64,000 bases of DNA from Lepidodermella squamata (Eukaryota; Gastrotricha): contig JBLDXI010000033.1 in assembly GCA_047495785.1 (NCBI GenBank), positions 1,302,001 to 1,366,000 on the forward strand, written 5' to 3'. Of this stretch, positions 56,401 through 64,000 are shown in pieces. Numbering within the stretch: position 1 is the first letter of the stretch; every line of letters begins with the position of its first letter. Made by a program: the position numbers and the translations under genes. Below the pieces are notes generated by a model. The model had not been told where the DNA came from and made no database searches. It saw only the letters and a list, made by a program, of their open reading frames with translations.

Positions 56401-59400
56401 GCCGGAATACATTTTCACTGCAAACAACACGAATTCGACCGCTGCAAACGCTACTCTGTTCGATGTTCTGTGCACGGAAGTTTTGCCCCCGATCCCGACG
56501 AACGCCACGTGTTGCCCGGCTGACATTGTCGTTCTGATCGATCGCGCCTATTTTGCGAACCAAACCAACCAAACTGAAGTCCTGGGCCAGATTTTCGACC
56601 TGCGGAACCCGCATTGCCCCGAGATTCATGTTGCAATCATCGAATACGGCTCGAATGCGAGTGTCATTTTGTACCTGAACAACTTCACGGCGAGTTCGGG
56701 TAACATGACTTTGGGTACAGCATTGCGAAACTACACCCTAGGCCCTGATCTTGGACCTGACCACAATGCCAACATGGCCTACGCCCTAGCCAACAGCCAG
56801 GTAAATAATTCAAATTAATTGAAATAATGGAAAATTGATTTCAATCGTCTCCAGGTTTTGACCGAAGAAAATGGATTCCGACCGAACGCTACGACCGTTA
56901 TTGTCCTAGCCACTGGAATCGAACCGACGATGCTGAATGAAACTATTTATGAAGCCTTGCAGTTGAAGCAAAACGGCGCCCTTCTCGCCGTCAGCGCGTT
57001 CGGCGATGCTTACAACCAATCGTCACTCGCAGCCCTTGCTTCGTCGCCTGAGTACTTCTTCCCAGTGAGTGAAAATCAAACCGAATCAGTTGCTAACCAA
57101 TTTTTGCGATCAATTTGCGCTGCGAATACCACCTACATCGCCCCGTCAAACAACTCGTCGACTACAACCCCCACGGGCTCGGAGACTACAACGCCTACCG
57201 GCTCGATGACTACGACCACAAGCAGGCGGCGGAGACACCGGCAGCCGATTTGCTTCGGCTGGATTTGCTTCCGGGACGATGAAGATCCTTCGATGAACAC
57301 GACCTGCTGCGCCTCTGACCTCATTTTCGTCATCGATCGCAATTACTTCCTGCAAAATTCGTCCAGTGGCGAATCGATGGGCAACGAAACAATGGCTGGC
57401 AATCGAACTATGCTGCTACAACAACTGTTCAACAACTCGAAATTGGCTTGCCCCGATGTTCAAGTCGCGATTGTCGAGTACGGCTCGAATGCGACAGTTA
57501 TCGCCTACCTGAACAATTTCACTAATGCGGTTATGATGGAGGGCGGTGAAGACAATTCGACCAACGCGACAATGTCAACTGAGCTTATCGATTTCCTTCA
57601 AAATTACACGACCAGTCTGGGCAGTATGGACCTTGGGCCACTGCAAAATCTCGATTTGGCTTATCTTCTTGTTCAATCTGAAGTTTGAATTTTTTCCATT
57701 TTTCCCTTCTTTAATTAATTGTTCGAAGTGTTCTTTCGTACACATTTATCTAAGGCGAAATTACCTTTCATATTAGGGTTAGGACTTGGTTGAGGTTCAA
57801 GGTTAAGGTCGGGATTGGGTTCAGATCGATTTTCAGTTTTTCCAAAGTTCGATTTTAGGTTCCCTGAACTTCACCCAATAGATACCAATAGCTTCACCGT
57901 TTGGGTTAGGGTTAGGGTTAGGGCTTCGATAGGGTTCAGGGTAAAGGTTAGGGTTGGGTTTAGGTTGATTTTCGAGTTTTTCCAAAGTTCTATTTTGGGG
58001 TCCTTGAACTTCACCCAATAGCTTTTCCAAGCGAAAGGAAATTTGCTAGGTTTCCTGAACCCCATTTTAAAAACCGAAAACTAGCTGGCATTTCCTTAAC
58101 GTTTCCAGCTCGAATTAATTTTATGTTTAATTATAGATTGCACCCTAATTTCTTTCAAATCCTAGGTTTTGTCGCCTGAATACGGTCGCCGGTCAAATGT
58201 CACGGCTTTTGTCATCTTACTGACTGGCTCAGACCCTACAAACGATACTGCGGCTCAAAATGCTTCGCTGGCGCTTCAACCGAATGCAACCATGGTTGTT
58301 CAAGCGTTCGGCAACAACTACACCCAACCGCTGCTCGAATCTCTGGCTACGTCACCTAGCTATTTCTTCGTAATGAATGAAACCTCGTTCGAAAATATGA
58401 CAGCAACAAACGAGACATCTCAATCACTTTTCGACATTGTTTGCGCTTCAATGGCCCAGAACGAAACTGCATCTCAAAACCAAACCGCCTCGAATCAAAC
58501 CTGCCCGGTTATCGATATCGTTCTGCTGGTCGATACTGCCTATTTCTTGCAAAATGCGTCGGCACTGAACGCGTCGGCGGGTGGCGGAAACATCACGAAC
58601 AACTGGTCGAACGAAACTCAAACTCCGTTAGTCTTCCTGAACCAGCTGCTCAACAACCCGCTGTTCGAATGTGCGACAATCCAAGTTGCGATCATCGAAT
58701 TCGGCTCGTCAGCTAGCCCTGTGTTGTACCTGAGCAATTTCACGGCAAACGCGACCAGTCCACAATCGATTGAACGAGCTGCTGGTGACATATTCCAGTC
58801 TCTCGCCGATTATTTGAGAAACTACACCTCGGGTCTTAATAACCTTGGTCCGCAGCATAATGTGGCGCAAGCGTTGCAAACTGCAGCTCAGTCAGTCTTG
58901 AATTGCTGCGGTCGCCGAGTCGACGTCCCGGCTTCTATTTTGCTGATAACCGGCGCTGATCCTTCGAATCAAACTGCGGCGGAAAGCGAGGCGAATTCGC
59001 TGAAGAATGACACAACGATCATCGTGATTGGGGTGGGTGACAATTTCACGCAAAGTCTCCTGGAACCTCTGGCTACGTCGTCGCAATTCTTCCTGCCTGT
59101 CTTGCAAACTGAAAGCCCGGAAGTTGCGATTGAACAAATTGCGGCTTTGATCGCCGCTGCGGCTGAAAATGCGACCGCAGCTAATGCTACTTCGACTACC
59201 AACGAAACTACTACAGCGACACCTGCTTTCAATGAAACAACGACTGCCTCTGGTTTTAATGAAACTACAACTGCCACCGGTTTCAACGAAACTACAACTG
59301 CCTCTGGCTTCAACGAAACTACAACTGCCACAGGTTTCAACGAGACTACGACGGCAACTGGTTTCAATGAAACTACGACAGCAACTGGATTCAATGAGAC

Positions 59401-61815
59401 AACTACAGCTACCGGTTTCAATGAAACTACAACTGCTGCAGGATTCAACGAGACTACAACAGCAACTGGATTCAATGAAACTACCACTACCTCGGGTTTC
59501 AATGAAACTACGACAGCAACTGGATTCAATGAAACTACCACTGCTACTGGTTTCAATGAAACAACTACTGCGGGTGGCTTTAACGAGACTACAGCGCCTT
59601 CGTTCAATGAAACTACAACTGTCCCCAGTTTCAACGAGACTACGCCTGCCTTCAACGAAACTACAACACCGTCTTTCAATGTCACAACGCCTGGGTTCAA
59701 TGAAACTACCACGGCGATGGGTGGCAATATGACTACGCCAGCGCCAGGTACTGGCAATCAAACAATCGAAGCGTCACAGTTCTGCTTCACCTGCCAGGGT
59801 CGGCACAATCGACGAAGCTTGTTTGCAAACCCGAACGACTGCCACTCATTTTACCAGGTAAAATCGCGATCAAAATCGATGATTCAACCAATTTTTTATT
59901 TTTCGAATTTTGTAAGAAAATTTTGAAATTTTCATTGAAATTTTCAACTTTTTAAAAATAAATTAAAATCTAAAAATAAATTAAAATTAAAATTTTTTTT
60001 AATTTTTTTAATTTTCTAATCAATTTTTTATTTCAGTGCTTCTTCTTCGGCTCTGCAACTGCTTTCGGAATTTTCCATCAATGCCCGGCCGGAACATTTT
60101 TCAACGCCGAAACTTTGATTTGCCAACCCGAAGGTCCAACGCCTTGCCAAGACGAGTGCCAGGATACCAGCATGAAGTGTTGGGCTCAACCCGGCAACTG
60201 CGCTAGGTTCTACGTCTGCGCGAACGGCGCCTCATACGGCCAGTGCTGCCCGCCGGAAACCAGTTTCAACCCGGAACTTTGCACCTGTGAGGACGACGTG
60301 TTCTGCACGGATAACTGCACATCAGGCAACCCGCAGACACCCATGGTCGCCGCGACAGCCCTCCCGCCGCCCACTGTCAACGGTTCAGTCTGTCAGGATA
60401 GCTACGGCCAGTCGTTCCAAGCCGTGCCAGGCCGGCCTGATCTGTTCCAGCAAATCGACCGCAGACCCCGCCGCCGGCCTCGCGTCACCACCCAGACCTG
60501 CCCTCTCGGCACCCAATTCTCCCTGCAAGAATGCGCCTGCACCACCGATCCGACTGTTGTTATCATCCCACCTGAATTCGGAGGCGAACCGCGTGCAACT
60601 CAACCGGCTAATCAGTGCTTGCTGTACCTGCCATTCGACGGCAATTTCAGCGACGCTTCGATTTACAAATTCTCAACCTTCCCCTTCGGCGATGTTGCGA
60701 TCAATACCGGCAGCCCGGCTGTTGGGTCAGGTTCGATGTACGTCGACAACGGCCGGCTTGAAATTCCGGGCTTGGAAGCTGTTGATTTCAGAAACACAGC
60801 AACCTGGTGCTTCTTCTTCAGGTGGGTTCCAGAAAATTGATCCTAAGATTTAAAATTAAATTGAATTTTAAATTTTAAATTCAAATTCAAATTTAATAAT
60901 TTGAATAATTTGAACAATTTATTAAATTTTATTTTTATTTTCCAGGTGTGATGACCCTAGCGGCTGTACTATTGATTCTGGTCTTCTTTCGAACAACCGA
61001 GACACCTCCGCATCTCGTTTCTCGATAATTATAGCTACTCTGGCTAACAACAGTGTCGTAGCCAGGCTGATGTTCCGCGACGGCAGCTCGCAGCCTATTG
61101 AAGTTGTCGGCAGTTTGTCGGAACAAGGTGCTCAAATGAACAATGAGACCACCACGCCGTCTGGTATGAACGAAACCACAACCGGTGGCGATCGGCACCA
61201 CGGGCTCAACGAGACTACGACAGCTGGCGGTTCCGAGACGACAGCTGGCGGTTTCGAGACTACAACTGCCGGTGGCCAAAATGAAACAACTACAGCTCAA
61301 GGGTTCAATGAAACAACTACGGCTCAAGGTTCCAACGAGACAACGACTGCTCAAGGCTTCAATGAGACCACTACAGCTACTGGTTTCAATGGGACATCGA
61401 GTGGCAATGAAACTTCAACTTCGCCCATGGATTCGGTTACTCAAGCTTTCTTGGGTGCGGCGCCGCCAACTGTTTCGATGACGACTGGAACTTGGCAACA
61501 CGTTTGTGTCGTCATGACTCAAACCCGGACTGTTCTTTACCTCAACGGGGTATGAAACTATTTTTTCTATTTTTCCTATTTAGTTTTCGATTTGTTTCTT
61601 AGAACCGAGTTCAAGATGTTCGTAGCGGCGGTTCGCTTATGATTTCGCAATGTCCTTACGTTCTCGGAACTGATCAGGCCTACGGCAATTTCCGCGGCTC
61701 TATCGACGAAGTGCTGATCTGCGAACGAGCTTTCACCAACACCGATGTTCAGGCGCACATGAGCGGCGACCGGGCGACCCTCGCATCGCGCGGCTTTTTC
61801 CCCGCTCAAGCGTGA
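53437..61815 (+). CDS. Large secreted matrix protein: seven VWA-like modules, chitin-binding domains, LamG
   Basis: Exons 53437-53829, 54002-54577, 54777-55958, 56210-56800, 56855-57682, 58166-59857, 60037-60821, 60946-61549 and 61603-61815; 2287 residues. A signal peptide (PILSALLVLLSASDLVSSQG) is followed by seven VWA-like modules (to about residue 1540). Each has CC-x-x-D-[IVL]-V-x-[LI]-[IV]-D, VAI[VI]E[FY]GS and TGAD motifs and many N-glycosylation sites. The metal-site DxSxS is replaced by D-x-[AN]-[YF], so classical MIDAS binding is unlikely. A 9-residue GFNETTTA-type repeat (about 1543-1708), two or three Cys-rich chitin-binding (peritrophin-A-like) domains and a C-terminal LamG/concanavalin-like domain follow. 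This order recalls Pif/BMSP shell-matrix proteins, but with more VWA units. Most module joins are phase-0 introns starting the next exon with Val-Leu. The donor at 57683 is weak. Probably a chitin-associated extracellular or cuticular protein. Confidence 0.85.
57772..58021 (+). repeat. Intronic direct repeat with degenerate TTAGGG runs
   Basis: In the intron 57683-58165, a unit of about 110-120 bp occurs twice, 140 bp apart. Both copies share TTTTTCCAAAGTTC at 57837 and 57977 and GAACTTCACCCAATAG near 57866 and 58006. Each begins with GGGTTA-like repeats; the second has (GGGTTA)3GGG at 57903-57923. Confidence 0.7.
59226..59720 (+). repeat. Coding minisatellite, 27-bp unit
   Basis: About fifteen copies of a 27-nt unit encode GFNETTTAT-like repeats within exon 6 of the VWA gene. 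Each unit carries an N-E-T glycosylation sequon and a Thr cluster. Later copies degenerate in length. Synonymous differences between units show that the array is not newly expanded. Confidence 0.9.
61130..61420 (+). repeat. Second NETTT repeat tract, inside the LamG coding region
   Basis: About eight imperfect units (QGFNETTTA, AGGSETTAGG and variants) lie between two parts of the LamG domain (FRDGSSQPIEVVG before, WQHVCVVMTQ after). It is the same type of repeat as at 59226-59720. Confidence 0.85.
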
Positions 61816-61928
61816 AATTTACGCCGATTTTTCACTCTCTGATATCGTTCTAATTTTGCTCAAAAAAAGTATTCAAACAGTTGAACACGAAGACTACTAT
61901 TATTTATTCTAAATCTTATCGGTCGATA

Positions 61929-61961
61929 TTATCTCATGTGAAACATAATTTGAAAGAAATA
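61929..61961 (+). repeat. 33-bp exact repeat with polyadenylation region (partner 63968-64000)
   Basis: TTATCTCATGTGAAACATAA and the next 13 bases recur exactly at 63968-64000, the last bases of the window. Here it runs into AATAAA at 61958-61963, downstream of the VWA gene. The partner lies downstream of enoyl reductase 3 and is cut by the window edge. Confidence 0.85.
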
Positions 61962-61963
61962 AA
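61958..61963 (+). terminator. Polyadenylation signal, VWA gene
   Basis: AATAAA about 143 bp after the stop codon. Confidence 0.5.
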
Positions 61964-62786
61964 ATACACTATATCAAAACCAGGACAGATTTTTTTCATT
62001 TTTGAAGGTCTTATGGAATAGTAAAAGAAATCCCATGCGCAGAGAGCACGGCATGCACCGCGACTGTGACCTACTTATATATCACCGCCATTTATTGATT
62101 CATATTATAAATAAAAATGTCACGTGTGCGTGTCCGATCGCCTGACGCAAATTTTGTATTATCGATCCTTGTGAAGCCGTGTTTGCTCTAGTGCAGGTTT
62201 TGCCCCATTTTTTGCCCAGGTGGTTTGACCACTCATTCATTATTTCTCGCGTGAGCCTGGAATGTAAAAAAGTAATATTTGACCGACTGCGTCGGACACT
62301 GCTATATAAATCGCCATTCATGCGATGCAAAGCCAGAATCTCATTTTTCAGAGCAATCTTTATTGTTTCTAGTGCTTTTAACAATCTAAACCTTAAATAA
62401 AATTAGATAGCGGTGCTGGTAATAGAGCATCGCGCCCTATAAATTCGGCCAGTTATTGGGTGTTTCCTACTTTGACGGCCAGGTGAATTTTTAGAAAATA
62501 TTAAGCAAATACAGAATTATAGGGAATCTCTTGGACTATCGAATGCCGGTTTCCACAAGTCCGAACGATTTTAAGCTTAATAATAGCTAATTTTGTAGCC
62601 ACCTGGGCAGCTGGCCAGAATTAGGGAACCTCATCCAATTAATACCTGAAGTTTGATACCGTTGATGCGTCGAATTTTTTCATTTTCTTTGAAATAGGCA
62701 CGGTTGACGGTAAATTTGTTCATTTTAAATATTTAAATATTAGGATCCTATTGAAATTATCGAATAATATATACTTCACAGCGACC

Positions 62787-63890
62787 ATGCCAGCTATTAC
62801 GAAGAAACTTGCCCTATCCAGTACGTCGAAAGATCTAACCGCTGGTCTGTCCCTGGAAGAGGAAACGCTGCCGGAACCGAAGGCTGGCGAGGCGCTAGTC
62901 AAAGTTCTGTACGCTCCGATCAATCCGATCGATATCGGCCTCTTAAATGGAAGCTATACCTCTGGCGTCTCACTGCCAGCAACGCCCGGTTTCGAGGGTG
63001 TAGTCGAAGTGGTCAAGTCACCCAGCGGCGCCTTTCAACCAGGTGATCGGGCCATCGTTCAAACACCGGGGTGGGGCTACTGGCGCCAGGCTGGAATCGC
63101 GCTAGAAAAGGACCTCATGAAATTGCCGAAGGAACTGCCAGCCGAAGCTGCAGCCACTCTGATCATCAATCCATGCACTGCTTACATGTACGAAAAGCCT
63201 AATGGGATTTTCCGATATTATTTTGAAATTTTGTAGAATGGTTAAGCACAGTTTACCACTGAACGCCGGAGATGTCATTATTCAAAATGGCGCTAATTCG
63301 GCCCTTGGGAAAATCGTCATCCAATTAGCCAAAGCCCTTGGTTACAAAACCATCAACGTCGTTCGTGCTCGGCCGAATTTGCAAGAGCTGGTCGATGAGC
63401 TGAAGAAACTCGGCGCCGATACTGTCATCACTGACGAACAGTTGAAGAGTGGCATTTCAAAGCTGAATCTCGGCCTCCCAGCGCCTAAATTAGCTCTTGA
63501 ATGTGTTGGTGGGGAAGCTAGCCGGCACCTAGCTTCGGCTTTGGCAAACGGCGGAACTCTGGTCAACTACGGCAGCATGAGCGGCCAGCCTGCTAATCTG
63601 TCGCAGGGTGACCTAGTTTCCCGCGACATACGTGTAGTCGGCTTCAACCTTCATACGTAAGTTTGATTTTAATTTTTCTTGTTTTCTATCGCAACCAAAG
63701 AAAATTATTCAGGTGGTTCGCCAAGCCAAATGAGTTCTCTGAAGTTGTCAAAGATATTATTGGTCTTTACGTTAGCGGAAAATTGCAGCTGCCGAAATTT
63801 CGCAAATTTCCTGTTGCCGAATGGAAAGAAGCTATCAAGCACTCTGTTACTGGCTTTACAAACGACAAGGTTCTCATTCAGTTCAATTGA
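62787..63890 (+). CDS. MECR: Trans-2-enoyl-CoA reductase-like protein 3
   Basis: Exons 62787-63187, 63237-63656 and 63713-63890; 332 residues. It is a close relative of copy 2 (45764), with the same two introns and phases and long identical stretches such as EVVKSPSGAFQPGDRA and NPCTAY. The catalytic-site Tyr is kept in NPIDIGLLNGSY. The ATG at 62787 is chosen because upstream in-frame sequence lacks an ATG. No clear mitochondrial presequence. Expected reaction: NADPH-dependent reduction of trans-2-enoyl thioesters. It lies about 16 kb from copy 2, with the RRM-RBR and VWA genes between, so the pair is not a simple side-by-side duplicate. Confidence 0.9.
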
Positions 63891-64000
63891 ATCTTAATGA
63901 CTGCAAGGAATGTGACAGTAATTGCGAATTCGTTTGAACATTATATGCTGTTTTTGAACCCTTCGACTTATCTCATGTGAAACATAATTTGAAAGAAATA

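Larger units (their letters stand above)
61816..62786. other. Intergenic, 3' flank of VWA gene and promoter of enoyl reductase 3
   Basis: No gene supported on either strand. Contains the VWA polyadenylation signal at 61958-61963. Confidence 0.4.

Noticed and set aside
58892-59761. Two long minus-strand open frames opposite the NETTT repeats
   Set aside because: They are periodic shadows of a 27-bp coding repeat, which stays open in several frames. The plus strand has the sequons, the flanking domains and the splice signals.
1-64000. CRISPR arrays, bacterial operons, rRNA or tRNA genes
   Set aside because: None seen; introns and animal domain architectures exclude a prokaryotic origin. A tRNA could be missed by eye.

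Overview
The window is nuclear DNA of an invertebrate animal. Genes are split by short GT-AG introns (often 45-60 bp). The products are typical of animals: secreted multi-C-type-lectin proteins, GABA-B-like class C receptors, enoyl-reductase genes, an RBR ubiquitin ligase, and a von Willebrand A / chitin-binding / laminin-G matrix protein. The last architecture resembles the Pif/BMSP shell-matrix proteins of lophotrochozoans. Together with the compact genes this suggests, without proving, a small-genome protostome, possibly a lophotrochozoan.

Positions 1-24240 hold two tandem copies of a large C-type lectin (CLECT) gene. Copy A enters from the left edge (exons 18-6293). Copy B is complete from its signal peptide (10822) to its stop (23075). 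Almost every exon encodes one unit: a Cys-rich segment of about 45 residues followed by one CLECT domain. A 3157-bp block (1337-4493 = 18098-21254) looks identical in both copies, introns and an intronic MITE-like element included, while the flanks are visibly diverged. A 5'-truncated LINE sits inside the first CLECT domain of copy B; removing it restores the reading frame exactly. A second LINE and a long-terminal-inverted-repeat element lie between the copies. Each copy is followed by a decayed, intron-lacking enoyl-reductase fragment.

Positions 24577-45323 hold five GABA-B-like receptor genes, all on the + strand. Three share a single phase-2 intron, one is intronless, and one has several introns and an in-frame TGA just before its first membrane helix. 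Between them lie an enoyl-reductase gene (27082-28403), a LicD/fukutin-related-like gene (29286-30460) and a mucin-like type I membrane protein gene (39828-41432). A second enoyl-reductase gene follows at 45764-46868 and a third at 62787-63890.

Positions 47034-53022 carry two minus-strand genes: an unrecognised single-pass membrane protein and an RBR-type E3-like protein. The latter starts with an RNA-recognition motif and lacks the usual RING2 catalytic cysteine. A 414-bp divergent promoter separates it from a nine-exon gene (53437-61815). That gene encodes about 2287 residues: seven VWA-like modules with altered metal sites, N-E-T-T-T repeats, chitin-binding domains and a LamG domain interrupted by a second N-E-T-T-T tract.

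Exon joins were made by hand from splice consensus, phase agreement and paralogue comparison; no transcript evidence was available. The first ATG in frame was preferred over upstream near-cognate codons.
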